From Girardinichthys multiradiatus (lineage: Eukaryota; Chordata; Actinopteri; Cyprinodontiformes; Goodeidae): 64,000 nt of DNA. Position 1 is the first letter of the stretch; each line of letters begins with the position of its first letter. A model generated the notes under the pieces. That model saw nothing but the letters and a program-made list of their open reading frames with translations, was not told the origin of the DNA and ran no database searches. Both the position numbers and the translations under genes were made by a program. The DNA is taken from assembly GCF_021462225.1 (NCBI RefSeq), contig NC_061794.1, forward strand, positions 46,333,414 to 46,397,413, written 5' to 3'. This document shows, piece by piece, positions 33,790 through 46,559 of the stretch.

Positions 33790-34810
33790 AAACAGTCCAT
33801 TCATACCCAGAAATTACAGGTTATTCTCCATAACTTCTATTATGATGTAACTTGTAATATAGGAATGTTCTGGAATTGATGCCATACTTTGCCTAAACGT
33901 ACAGGTTACTTTTACAGAGTGCTTTTCTGAAACATATGGGTTATCTTTGGTGACTGGAGGACATTATACAGTAACCTGTGTTTTTTATCTTAAGGGTTAC
34001 TTTCCAGGATGTTCAGAGTACTTTTGTAGCACTTACATGTTACTTTGAGGTAGTCACAAGATATCTTCAGGAACAAGGATGTAATATAGGGTGACTTGTG
34101 ACCATCTAGTTTACCAGAACACAGACTTTACTGTCCAGAAATGACAAGGTACTGTTGCGGTATTTACAGGTTACCTTCTTAAACTTACATAACACCCACA
34201 CATACTTACATTATGTAAGTTCACCCTATAAGACTCAACTGTCTTATAGGGTGATTTGTGACAGTTACATTTTTAGATCTTGCATGTTACTCTCCTCAAA
34301 CTTACAGGTTACTTTTTAGAATTTACAGCGTACTTTTCAGCCACCTACATGATACTTTTGAAGGCATAGATTGTATTGTAAGGTTACTTGTGAACATCTG
34401 CTTTTGGTACTCTCAGTGACCTGGATATATTATAACGTGACCTGTAACCATTTTGTTTACCAGAACGTTACATTCCAGAAATCACAAGGTACTGTTCTGG
34501 AACTTAAAGGTTACTTTCCTAAAAATCAAAGGATATTTGACACTGTTGTCTCATATGTTGACTTGTGACATTTTCACTTTGCAATTCCTGCAGGTTACTT
34601 TTGTCAAACTTACAGATTACTTTTTTTTTTTTTTTTTAATTAGAGGTTACTTTTCTGAAACTTACAGGATGCTTTCAGGCACTACGTTAAATTTAAAGGT
34701 GACTTCTGAAAATGTACTATTCCAAAACCTATAAGATACAGTTCAGGAATTACAGGTCATATTTTGGAAGATAACTATTACTTTCTGGAATTTACAGGGT
34801 TCCTTTGGTT
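33790..34810 (+). repeat. degenerate array of an AACTTACAGGTTACTTT-like unit
   Basis: About 1 kb in which diverged copies recur every 25-60 bases: ACGTACAGGTTACTTTTAC, TTTACAGGTTACCTTCTTA, AAACTTACAGGTTACTTTTTAG, GAACTTAAAGGTTACTTTCC, CCTGCAGGTTACTTTTGTC, TTAGAGGTTACTTTTCTG, GAATTTACAGGGTTCCTTTGG. A second recurrent word is TATAGGGTGA(C/T)TTGTGAC. The same unit occurs at 16520-16800 and weakly near 35040-35180 and 36770-36840. Not a known satellite to me. Confidence 0.7.
34205..34254. repeat. two adjacent perfect palindromes in the array
   Basis: ACTTACAT-T-ATGTAAGT (34204-34220) is followed directly by arms TCACCCTATAAGAC and GTCTTATAGGGTGA around a 6-nt loop (34221-34254). Both can fold into hairpins on either strand. 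Confidence 0.85.
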
Positions 34811-34869
34811 GACTATTGTAGAAGAATTATGTTTTTCCCAAGACAGAGACCTATGATTTTCACTCAGAA

Positions 34870-37800
34870 TCAGCTTTATTTATGATTTATAATCAAGTTG
34901 AATGATTATTAAGGATTTTTACAGCATTGGACATGTGCCTAGGAGTGCTGCCAAATCTTTCTGACTAGACAAAGTTAAAGTTCTCCTTATAACAGCTTAG
35001 AGAGCTGAATTATTATAAGGTAACTTGTGATCTCTATCTCTCCAGAATATGGAGGTGATGATGACCAGGTTTACGGTTATTTTCCCAAAATTAGAGGTTA
35101 CCTTCCAGAAGGTACATTTATTTTTCCAGAACTCACATCAGTTTTCAGAGCTTATAGAGCACTTTCAGGGAAAACTCAAGTTATAACACAGTCCTGTCCC
35201 TCAAAGTATCCTGTAGTTGCTACAAAGCTGCGTTTATATTCAAACAAGTACCCTGAGAAGAAAAACAAAACAGGAAAGTACCAGGTTACTAGTCACATTG
35301 TGGCATAGTTCGTTGTCCGATGAGCTAACCCCTCCCTCCTACTTCCCCATGTCTAAGGGGATTGCTCAATCCAGCTCTCCATCCAACGAGTCCGGACTTC
35401 CATAAACCTGAAAGGTCTTACTAAGCAGGTTTACTGAAAGTTCTGTTTAAGCTGGAGGAAGACGGAGGCTCATCCATGCACCTGATGGAGAAGATTCTTC
35501 TGGTAACAACGAGTGGTTTCTTGAAGGGAATACGACTTAATTTTCAGTTTTCTTCCTTTAAGTGGCAGGAACTGATGCTCCAGACTTCGATGGTTAAACA
35601 GGATCTTTGTTGTTATATGTCTCAGAAGACAGTATCATCCAGAGGCTGAAGAGTTGAAGGAAACCCGGAGACATAAATGAGGTTGATTCAGGACTTCCAG
35701 AAGCCTGAAACTTAGAGGAATCAGCTGTTCACCGATCAAGTTCACTTCTGTTGTCTGGATAAAAAGGCTTTAGATGAAATCAGATTCTTAATCTTGAGGC
35801 ACAGTCCTTTCTGGGCTCACGGGTTGATCCTCTTCTTTAATGCAGTCGATCAGTGGGGCTGTGTCTCTGTTCCTTTTCCATCTAAGCTTCTTTTCTCCAT
35901 CCGATCTTGTTCGCTGGTCTTCTGCGAGGAAACAACCCCGTTCCCTCCTTCAGCATTGTTTTTATAGTGCAGATGCTCTCACTGATCAGCCCTTTGTTAG
36001 TCTTCTCAGTTATTGCGCAACATACTTTTGCCCAGTACGTTATTGCTCAATACTCAGTCATGGTCATCGTGATTTTCTGGTGCTGTTTTTCGGCCTTGAA
36101 GATGCCGATAATAGCCACGCTGGTCTGTAGTCCCATCCTCCCTTCCTCCCGTCGCTGTCAGCATGCAGCCGGCTCTCGTCACTCCTTGTCATCCTACAGT
36201 TCTTTCCCTAATCTGCTCAGGTTTAAACTTTACACAGTATTACACATTTCATTCTTCAGCTTTCAGCATTTACTTTAAAACACAGTTTTAAAACCATCAC
36301 TTCATTCTTTTTATTCATACATCACAACTGATCAACATTATGTCTCTTTCATATATAGTTGATTGAGAATTTTAAACCTTAATGTTTTTTATTTTAATCA
36401 TTAGTTCTCAATCATATTTCAATCATATGTCTTTTAACTTGATAATCAAAAATTACTAATTTCATTTAATACTTGTAAAAGAATGGAAAATCATCATACT
36501 TCATTTCTTTGGATAGACTTCAAAAGATAAGACAGATAATATGTGGCTCCATACAGGCCTCTCCAGTCTTTCAGTCCCAGAATATGAGAATATGCTTGTT
36601 TCACTCTCTACTGCTTCAACCGTGTATTTTAATAATTATTGCATGGATTACACAAAAGGATATTTATTGGAATTTTTATGGATTTAACTGCGAGCAGTTA
36701 ATGAATGTTGCATGGATTACATGGAAAGATCTCACCTTATTTTGACACCTGATACTACCATGGAAGTTCCAAAAAGTAGCTTTTATGTTCCAAAAAGTAA
36801 CCAGTAACTTCCAAAATGTACACTGAAAAAAATACCAGTTTAAAGGTCATCTATAATACAGCCTGGTCCCCAAAAGTTACTTACAAATTGCCAACAAAAA
36901 ATAGAGAAATAAATAAAATAGAAACGTGTTACATCATTTTTATAGAGGGTGCTAAAAGAAAGCAAACAAATCGACCAGACGTATTCACCTTACATTTAGA
37001 GTGTCTATGTTTTAATCATACATCTAGAGGTTCTGACATATTAGGCTATAAGTCAAAGGAGTTATTAGACGTGTCATATTTTATCAGTCTCTAAGTGTAT
37101 TTTGGCTCAAGCCAAGGCTTCTCCTAAAACACATATGGGTTAGGAGGGAGTGACAGCTGGCTTATATAGACCCCTGTGGGGCCTAATTATTATGCAACCT
37201 GTGCCAAGCACACATCACTTTCTATGACACGTATTTGTCTTCATGAGGACTACAATTAATGCCAAACCCAGCCATAAAAGGGGTACTTCAAGTGGGGCTG
37301 TATTAAAGGTTATAAGCAACTGTGATTGATTTCAGTTGGGAGAAAGCTTTAAGCTAATCGTAAAGCAAAAAAAATCAAATAGAAAATAGTCAGAACAGGA
37401 CCAAGAAAATAGATTACTATGATGCTTAAACAACTCCCATTTCTAAACAATCAAATCTGTCTGAACCCTTCCAGTGGATCTGAGAGGCTTTAGTCAGAGG
37501 AGCAGATGGACCAAATCAGCCACTACTCCCAGTGGAGGGCTGGAAGAAGAGGGCAGGAAGGGAGGGCTGTAGGTGGGGCAATCTAATCAGAGCTGGGATC
37601 AGGGAGCAAAAGGGGTGCAGGTGCAATTCAAGAACACACGGAGCAAGAAATGAACTCACTGATAGATTCCCATCTGCAGGAATAAAAATCGGTAAAGGTG
37701 GATGGAAAGATCAAGCAGAGGTGAGAAGAAGCAGGACAGGAAGAAAGATGAGGGTAATTATCTTCCAGTGAGTGAACCACAGACATACAAGATAAAAAAT

Positions 37801-37870
37801 AAAGAGGTATTCCTACCTTCCCCCTACTCATGTCCATGTGGCCTAAATTCAGCTGATTTCATTATTCATG
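34870..37870. other. no gene recognised; mixed unclassified sequence
   Basis: 35310-36250 is GC-richer with two plus-strand frames of about 100 codons (35840-36130, 35907-36278) lacking known domains; it could be a decayed LTR or DNA element. The rest is AT-rich, with scattered ACAGGTTACTTT-like words near 35040-35180 and AAAAAGTAACC words near 36780. Confidence 0.35.
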
Positions 37871-37872
37871 AG

Positions 37873-37874
<2 letters not shown>

Positions 37875-37936
<62 letters not shown>
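37875..37936. repeat. (AC)n microsatellite
   Basis: 31 uninterrupted AC dinucleotides. Confidence 0.97.
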
Positions 37937-37939
<3 letters not shown>

Positions 37940-38639
37940 GTTAGTTATTTGCTGGTGAGTTCTGATGACTGAAGAACCATGATTATCTAAAGAAAAAGCG
38001 ATTTGTGGCCTGACCTAACTCACTAGTATCAAAGATTTAGATGAAAAAGTGTGTAACTTAATCGTTTTTAACCTTATCAAATAATTAGTTTAGATTTATT
38101 TATTCCAGTTTAAAGAATAATGTGAGCTGTGCGTGCCATCTGTTTTTGTTAAAATCAACTCGGTAAATCTTAAACGAAAAGAACAAAACCAGTTAAACAT
38201 TTAAGGTCCTCAGAGTTTGTTCCAGCCAGTAAAATTAACACACCTCTCGGGCACACGTCCAAATAAATCAAGTAGTTTCCCGGCAGCTGAGTAGAGATCT
38301 GATCAGAAGGAGGAGAGCTGCCATTAACGGGCATGGCTGGTGCTTGTATTTGACTCACAGAGACGCTTGTCTGAGTGTATTAGCAGAGGAAACAGTTCAG
38401 AAACAGAAACAAGTTAGAAGTCACACATGCCTCTTCCTCTCAAGCTTAAATTAATCTTTAGATTTATGTGCTAGGGTCTTCCTCTTCAAACGCAAAGGTC
38501 TTTTAAACAAAAGACATTGTCCAGAACTGCAGTATTCCTGCAATAAAACATTTCGTTGACCATATTGTTCATATTTTTTTCCCAAATAGCAGATTATAAT
38601 GACAAGATTCAGACTGTCCAAGCTTCCGTTCTTACTCAC

Positions 38640-38860
38640 CACCATCGCTCTGTACCTGACCTAGACGTTCCTCCCCGCAGGTGGTGAACCCATGTAGAAG
38701 GGGTCCCCTATTGGTTTTTGGGGGCTCAGCCCCAGGGCTCACATCCCAACCACCAATCAGTCACGTGCAAACTGCACCCCAGGTTTGGCTCGAGGGTGCC
38801 TAGGTCTTCCTAATCTGTGCACGGTTTGCCAGTGTACCATTACGGAGTTTATCAAATGCA
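38640..38860 (-). mobile_element. LINE 5'-region fragment
   Basis: GCAGGTGGTGAACCCATG...CCCCAGGTTTGGCTCGAGGGTG is similar in order and orientation to 28500-28620 of LINE copy 1 (GCAGGTGGTGGGCCCACTG...CCCCAGGCCTGGCTCCAAGG). Confidence 0.5.
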
Positions 38861-38869
38861 CTAATGTCT

Positions 38870-39337
38870 TTGGTAGTGAGGAGAGAACTGAACCAAAAGG
38901 TGGAGCTTGCGATTTATTGGTCTTTGTACATATAAACCCTCTTATATGTTCATGACATATGAAAGTAGGCTGAAAGAACAGGATCCTGTGTATAAGTCTC
39001 AGAATTAAACTTCCACCATTTGGTGGCAGGACTAGGCCTCAGCTTGACAGATAAGGTGAGGAACTCCATCATTTGTAGGGAGCTTCTTGCAGAGCCCCTG
39101 CTCCTCCACAGTCATTTGAGATGGTACAGGAATCTGATCAGGATTGTTCTGGGGCACCACACTTTGAACTCCCAGGATAAACAATACTGTAAAGCATCTG
39201 AATGCTTTGAGATCTTGGGACCTGCTACCACTGCGACCTGATGTCAAATAAGCAGAAGGCAGTGGATGGACGGACGGATGGATGGATGGACGGACGGATG
39301 GATGGATGGATGGACGGACGGATGGATGGATGGATGG
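38870..39337 (+). mobile_element. decayed LINE 3' half ending in a GGAT/GGAC microsatellite
   Basis: The plus strand has eroded matches to the reverse-transcriptase C-terminus of LINE copy 2 (GAGAACTGAACCAAAAGGTGGAGCTT, AGATAAGGTGAGGAACTCC, GAGCCCCTGCTCCTCCACA). A tail of GGATGGAC units (39263-39337) follows, as seen at the 3' ends of several fish LINEs. Confidence 0.55.
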
Positions 39338-39479
39338 GCAGACAGGTAATATTTTCTTTGGTAATAGTAAAGAATCTTAGTAAAAGATACTAAATGTTGA
39401 CTTCTTAGTTACTTTAGAAATTTAAGAATATAACGTGATATAATTTACTCAGTTGCTGCATTGCAATAAACATCCCTCC

Positions 39480-39715
39480 ATCCATATTTCTGCTTAATCT
39501 GGTACAGCGTCAGTGGGGGGCTGGTGCCTATCTCCAGCACACAGTCACACCTTGGGGCAGTTTAGGGGCTTATTGTTGGAAAAGTTGAATACCGGAGAGA
39601 ACCCACGCATGCATGAAGAGAACATGGAGACCCCACCCTTAAGCCCCAGCTTGTATTTAAACCTAGGATCTTCTCGGTGTGAGGTGACATCACCTAACAT
39701 GCCGCTGACTGTGGC
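39480..39715 (-). mobile_element. decayed copy of the SINE at 26490-26847
   Basis: Shares GGGGCTGGTGCCTATCTCCAG, CCGGAGAGAACCCACGCATGCA and GAGAACATGGA in the same order and orientation. The A and B boxes are eroded. Confidence 0.6.
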
Positions 39716-39719
39716 TAAC

Positions 39720-42700
39720 AACATATCTCCCGTTTGGAGGCCCACGGTTTATTCTGCTCAATACTGGACTGTTATCACAATGGAATTATGGATTCCAGCC
39801 TTCTCCTCCAGAGACAGTTTGGTGATGGACAGAAACTTGTTTGTGTCATTCCACATAAAACAAAATAAAATGCTGGGTACATACTGGAGCACCAGATTCT
39901 ATAAGTGTGCTTTCTGCCCTTTAGGCCATGGGCTTCACTGCCTACTAACCAGCAAAACATTGGGAACAAATTGTCTGGTCTTAGCACAGTTTATACTAAT
40001 ATTGGGAGAAAGGTAGAGTCCATCCAACAAGTGAGCATGAAACTGGAATGCTGACTAGGAACGTCGGAGCTCGCTGAGGCACAGTTTAGTATCCACAATG
40101 GCTGCCGCGAATACAGGATGTATTAAAGAGGATATAAACTATTTATCAGTACGTCTGACAGCCTGTATCTCTTTAAACCAGTGGCACACATGGTGCTGTA
40201 CAATATGTTTGTCTGAACATGTTCCTTTAGTGTTGAAACACAAATCACATAAAATTAAGAGAAAGACATTATCGGCTTGTACTGCTACTAGTAGATAAGA
40301 CCACAACAATTAGAAAGACCCCTGTTTTCTGACCTCCAACTAGAGCTCTCTCAGGTTGGGTGTTTCAGCTCAGAGCTCAAACTTCCAGGACAACCTGAAG
40401 GCAACAAGAGACTCAGTGCAAGATGAAGAAGCAAGCTAATGGCTGGAAAGTTTTCAACTTGAATGGATCCGTTTGTAAGACAACTTTATGGGCCAGTATA
40501 GAATGCAGTGGTGTTCAAGGAGGGACGGGGGGATCCCTTGGCAGTGGTTGTAGCATTGTAGCTGCCTTTCATGAAGAAGATGTGCGCAGTATGTGCAACT
40601 TGTCTAAAGGGACAAAGAGCTGCTGAGCAAGGCTGGCCTTAATGAAGCTCGTTATTTACCCATTATGACAGCTGGGACACAGACAGACTGTGATGGGCAT
40701 CTTTCAAATTTCAAAATGTGGCAACAAAGACACAGCCAGTACTTTATGAACTTCTCCTGGACTGGAGAGTAAAACATTGGATGATCTGTTTGAAGGTTTT
40801 GTTGCAGCTGACCCCAAAATCTTTTGCATGTCCTCAAGATTTTGCACATGTGGATACAGAAATCAAAAAGAAGATTTGACTGTGTGTAAAACTAAACTAG
40901 ATGTTATCCACTTCCACAAGCAGTCACTCAGAAGGAATCAAAATCCCTTCATTTCTGGCGTGTTACACAGTATTATCTATTCTAATGGTTTTGGTATTAA
41001 ATGTTCCTATCTTGAATTTTGCTTTCCAACACCAATTTGTGCCCGTTTATAAAATGTGTCAGTGCAGGAGTGAAATTCTCTAAACCCCAATTTCTTTTTG
41101 GTTGTTTTCTTGGCTGTGGATGAGAGATGGAGGGGTTGAATTTCAGTTAATTGATCTCCAACCTACCAGACGTCAAAGTGTCCTTGAGTAAGACATGGAA
41201 CCCCCACATTGCCCTCAATATGCTAATTGACGTGTAACGGCGTGTGTGTAAATGGGTTAAGAACAGAATGCCTGATAACAGCTCTGTTTAGCCAGGGTCC
41301 ATTTAATGACAAGAACATCTCTATGGGATAAACACTTGCATCCTTTGTGTTTTTCTGCCTCTCAATCAGAAACAATCGATTATTTTGGCCAGAAGCACCA
41401 CAAAACACACTAGCCTTTTTCACCAAACAGTTTTTCTAAAACTGCCTGTGTTCTGTCTGCCTCAAACTCTCCAAAAATCATCAAAGATGCTCAGAGGTCA
41501 TTTTTTTTCAAGCTCAGGCAAAATCTCTGTAAATGAAGCCACAAAACTGGATTACATTTTTAAAAATGAAAATTGTGGGCAATCTCTACTCTGCCAGGTG
41601 GCTCAGCATTAGGTTGACTTCAACACCCCCCACCCCCATGTTGGCCTGGTCCTTTCAAAAATCACACCAAGATGGCCAAAAGGCATCCGACCCACGGTTC
41701 TACCTGGGTTCCAGCAACGGCTTTAAGAGTCTGTGTTTCAATACAGCTGAACATGTCTTTTGAATATAAAAATGGTTTTAAATGCAGGAATTAGGTGAGG
41801 TGGAAGCCTGTACATTTTTAATTAAAGAGGCATAAGAAATGAATAACCAAGCCAAAATGAAAAGCTGTAGGAATAAAAAAGAAAAACACACCAAAGAAAA
41901 TAAAAACTAGAAGCAAAAGCTGAAAACCAAAAGTTGATCAAAAAAGTAAACTGTTACTAAAATGTGAATAAGGTAAATATCTTACATTGTGTTATTGTGA
42001 AATTTAACAAAAGGGAAGTCCCAGAGCTCAGACTGGTTCTTTTCACATTTAAATGAGGCATTACCGCTGTAACATGGTCCAACCACTTCTGGATCACCCC
42101 CACCCCCTTTCCAACCGCCCATACACACCTCTGAAGGCACAAAACCAATTTGCTTTTATCGACACGACAAACAAAGCAGTTATGCAGGAATGCATAAATA
42201 TGTCATTAGTGATGGCATGCTCCTGGATAAATAGCGACCCACTCTGGGTGGCTTCCCGTTCCAGCTGGGGTCTATTAGATTTAGCCGAGGGGTGAGAAGT
42301 TCCAGCTGAGAAAGGGGACTAGCTCTCAGGGTGCCAACAGCAACACATCCATCAAAACCTTCACTCATCGTTTTGTGCTCTAGTTGATCGCCTTCAGTTT
42401 TCTTCCAGATTTCTTCGGATCGTGTTGAATGGTCAAAAAGTAATAATAAAGTTATTTAAGATGAGTCAAGAATTAAGGAAGGGACAGCCTGAACAGGACA
42501 TGTCTAGAAACTGGCCCAGAGGCTCTAGGTGATGGCATTAGTGAAATGTTTTAGGGTTAAAGATGGTTTGCATCATGCAGTTGCATGATGCATCCACCCA
42601 ATCTCATGCATACCCAACATACAACCAAACAATTGGAGCACTTTGTCTGAATGCGTACCTTGGTAATATGGGAGATATGTGCAATGTTGGTGTTCTGCTG

Positions 42701-43765
42701 AGATAAAACCAGCTTCATGGAATTTTCAGCATTTTCCTAATCGGTTTGTTAGGTGTTTGTTAGTATTTGACTTTATGTTTCTCTAAAAATACTAAATCTT
42801 GTTGCAAACATAAAGGAACCTAAACAGACTGTCTTTTCTGATAAACAACTCAGAGCATTTCTTTCAGTTTAGTTGTATGAAACCCTCCATGTAGCTCCTG
42901 CTTCACTGGATTGCATCTAATCTTCCTAAAATCTACAGCAATCAAACATCTAAAAAAGAGTGCACCCAGAAATTTTGAATCTTCTCACACTGCAGTGGAA
43001 GTTGAATTTCATTATCTGCACGAGAGAGGACATGTTCTTGAACTAAAGCTGTTGGAAAACATGTTCAGCTAACTTACGTTATCTTGGCTCCACTTTGTCT
43101 GATACATCCTTCATTCCTGATGGCTAATTTTCCTACAGTGTTTGTCAGAAGCTTGCCTTATGGAGTTTTTCCTGAATAATTCCTTGCTTTCTCTCGTCTT
43201 TTTCTGGTTTTTCTGTTCTCAGCACACACCTACATAGCTCCCACCCAGAGGACTCTTCCTTCAGTTCTCTATCTGCGTGAACGTTCTAGTGAAGATGTCT
43301 TTGCCTTGTCGTCTTACAAAGAGCATCTCAGTCTGGACCATCTAGCAAAGCATTTCCAGCTTCCTGCAACAACGTCTCCACAGTTCTGTAGGTCACAGTG
43401 TGCCCCTGACCATGCATGCATAGGTGGAAGTGAGAACTACTAGATTATGATCTGCGTTTCCTTATGGATGAAGGGCAAAGCTTGTAATAACACAGACAGA
43501 AGGAAATGAAGACAAAATCCTCATTTTGAATGAATTTGGATGTTTTGTGAAAGAATAGAGCAAATGAAGTTATATGCATCATTGACAGCATCAACTTATT
43601 GGTTTGTAAGGCTAAAAGCACAACACACTGATCTGTTCTGATATGATGGACAGAACCTCATCTAAATTTTATGAGGAGCAGAAATAACCTGCTTTTAGGG
43701 GAAAGGCTGAATTGATTGATCAGAACAAGTGTGGTTACTGAGCCACATGTAATCTCAAAACATCA
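39720..43765. other. no gene recognised
   Basis: Open frames up to about 100 codons without domains. No splice-phased exon set or known repeat was found on either strand; 40040-40630 is slightly GC-richer. Confidence 0.4.
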
Positions 43766-43770
43766 GAGTG

Positions 43771-44108
43771 CCATCCATCCATCCATCCATCCATCCATCC
43801 ATGCATCCATCCATGCATCCATCCATCCATCCATCCATGCATCCATTCATCCATCCATCCATCCATCCATCCATCCATCCATCCATCCATCCATGCATCC
43901 ATGCATCCATGCATCCATCCATCCATCCATGCATCCATCCATGCATCCATCCATGCATCCATCCATCCATGCATCCATCCATCCATCCATCCATCCATGC
44001 ATCCATCCATCCATCCATGCATCTATCCATCCATCCATCCATCCATGCATCCATCCATCCATCCATCCATGCATCCATCCATCCATCCATCCATCCATCC
44101 ATCCATCC
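43771..44108. repeat. (ATCC)n microsatellite with regular ATGC variants
   Basis: About 338 bases of CATC tetranucleotides with CATG variants at spaced intervals. All frames are open on both strands (HPSI-type repeats one way, MDGW-type the other), an artefact of a stop-free tetranucleotide. Confidence 0.97.
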
Positions 44109-44109
44109 A

Positions 44110-45790
44110 ACCAACTCAGAGACATTAGATCCCATTCATGCTGGGTTAGATTTGCAGATATCAGCATTTGTGAACTGTCCAATAGAAATTCAAGGAAACG
44201 GCACCTATAACCTTTCTCAGAAGACACTTACTCTCATCCAAAATTACCTTGGCAATCGTTTTGCTGTGTCCAACCTGAGCAAGCTAAAAAAAAAATAGAT
44301 ATTGTCTTCTTAAAACACAACCTCAAACCACCTCTCTGTCTTCCTTCTCTCACTCCTTCGCAACAACCACATATTTAGTTACACCACTCCCTGATGGGAG
44401 ATTGCATTTCTTCATCCCTCATTTAGAAAACCTTTTTCTTTATTTCTCTCTCTCCTTTTTATCCCTCCACTGTATTCCTTTCACACTGTCCTCTTCCGTT
44501 CTTCCTTGGGTGAAGGTTTGACACTTCTGGTATCAATGAATCAACGAGCAAAGATGTAAATTTGCACTATGAAATACGAGCGGCCATGTTTGTGTGAGTC
44601 TCTCCCATCACTTTCGTCGTTCCCCCATCTCCATGGTTACCCCTGACTCCAGCACCACACAGTCGTATATCTGTCCCCCATCCCCCGTGCTGTCCCTCCC
44701 TCTGTTTCCATCCCCCACTCCATCTCACCACACCTCATCCTCCTGCTCTCTCCAGTGCCACTCCCAGTACTCACTCGACTCACCTCTCCTTCCAAACACA
44801 CACATCCAAGCACACACTCTTGTTATTGACGGATTTTCCTTCCGCCTTCATGTTCTTGGCTTTCCGCAGCACATAAAGCCTTAGTGATGGTTTTTTTTAA
44901 TTTAATCCAATCATGTGGTTGCAAGTTAAAAACCAAGTGCATTAATAATGAGATGTGCCCAGAGTGCCTTCACACTCGATCAAAACCTCACAGTGCTCTA
45001 CAACCAACACAGCTGATCGGAATATGCCTGGATCATGGGGAAAATTTGTTAAATCTCCTAAAAGGATTGTTTGCAATTTTTAAAATGAAGTTCCGTGAAG
45101 TTATCAAAAATGTTACTGCAAATAGTTTGCAAAAAGTCAATAAATCCTTAGAGCACTGGTAGGCTAAACAGCTAGTCAGGAGGACGCCAATTTTACCTGA
45201 TTTTGGCAGAAAATGTTGGTATCAGTTGGTTGGCCAGATATGACGCTTCATACCTATCAGATCTTCCAACCTTGTACACTTCCAAAAGGTCAGTAAGGTC
45301 AGATGCTCTGAGATATACGGCGGAACAGACAAAGGAAATTCAATTCACCATCAGAACACAATCAAACCTGCTTAAAACTAGTTTTTATTCCCTGGCATTT
45401 AAACTAAATTAAATTATCATGTTTTATCTATTATTTTGTGCTTTTTTGTCTCAAACCTGGATATGTGGAGGACGCTGGTCAACTTCTGTTGAATTTGAAT
45501 GCTTACAAATAAACTGGACTTTAATTGTTCTCTTAAATTCATATTCCCAATAAGTAATACTTGAAAAACTATTTGACCCTTCACGGGTCTCCTTTTTTTG
45601 CTTTTTTTGTCACACTTAAATATTTCAGATCAGCAAACAAATTATAATATCAAAGAAAGATATTCTCTGGAAGGCAAAAAGCAGGTTTTATATTATGTTT
45701 CTATTTATTAAGGGAAAAGCCACCCAAACCTTCTTGGTCCTTATGCAAAAATAAAAAAGCATTTTCTCTCTAAACATATAAACTGGTTGT
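44110..45790. other. no gene recognised
   Basis: 44340-44860 is C-rich and pyrimidine-biased; 44884-45162 is an open plus-strand frame with no known domain. Nothing else is evident. Confidence 0.4.
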
Positions 45791-45799
45791 GCCATCTTC

Positions 45800-46450
45800 T
45801 GTGGCGCACCTGTTGCCATCTTCTGTTTGAGAAAACAGATCAATCTTTTCTGTCACTGAAGAGGAATGTTGGCCTACTTTTCTTTGCTGAATTGTTTTAA
45901 TTCAGTCATACTGGAGCTTTTTAAGCATTAGTGGCCTGTTTAAAGTGCTACGAAAGCATCTCAATCTAAAAATCTGGACATTGAGTAGGGTATGGCATTG
46001 GATCTCTCTCATGGAGACTGTTTTTTCCCAGGCTATCTTTCTTGTCCTTGAACTCTGACCTTAACTGAGGCAGTGAGGCCTGCAGAGCTTTAGATGTTGT
46101 CTTGAGGTTCCCTTTTGACCTCTTAAATGAGTTGACGTACTCTTTGGGTAATTGTTGTAGGTTTGCCACTCAGGAGAAGATTCTCCATTGTTCCATGTTT
46201 TCTCCTTTTGAAGATAATGGTTCTGACTGTGGTTCTTCTGATTCCCGAAGCATTTGAAATAGCTTTGTAACCCTTTCCAGACTAATAGATGTCTGTCAAC
46301 TGATCTTAAGTTTCTTTAGATCGGGGTATGAAGTGTTGCTATTTGAGATCTTTTAGCCTACTTCGCGTTGTCAGACAGGTTCTATTTAAGTGGTTTGTAG
46401 TTTCTATGGGTTTGACAGTAATTTCACCGTTGTGTAACTGAAACAGAAAA
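45800..46450. mobile_element. degenerate DNA transposon, antisense
   Basis: Contains GTTGGCCTACTTTTCTTTGCTGAATTG, CTCATGGAGACTGTTTTTTCCC and ATTTGAGATCTTTTAGCCTACTTCGCGTTGTCAGACAGGTTCTATTTAAGTGG, words common in a fish DNA-transposon family. No frame survives. Confidence 0.55.
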
Positions 46451-46559
46451 CCAGTTCTTAAATCACTGAACGTATTTCTGTATTTATTCAGCTTATCATC
46501 GTCTGATATTAACATTCATTTGATCTGAAACATTTAAGTATGTTAAAAATCGTTGGTAG

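Noticed and set aside
43771..44108. CRISPR-like regular repeat array
   Set aside because: Tetranucleotide microsatellite in vertebrate DNA; no spacers or cas genes.
43716..44298. Long HPSI- and MDGW-repeat proteins on both strands
   Set aside because: Translations of a stop-free CATC microsatellite, with no start or codon bias evidence.
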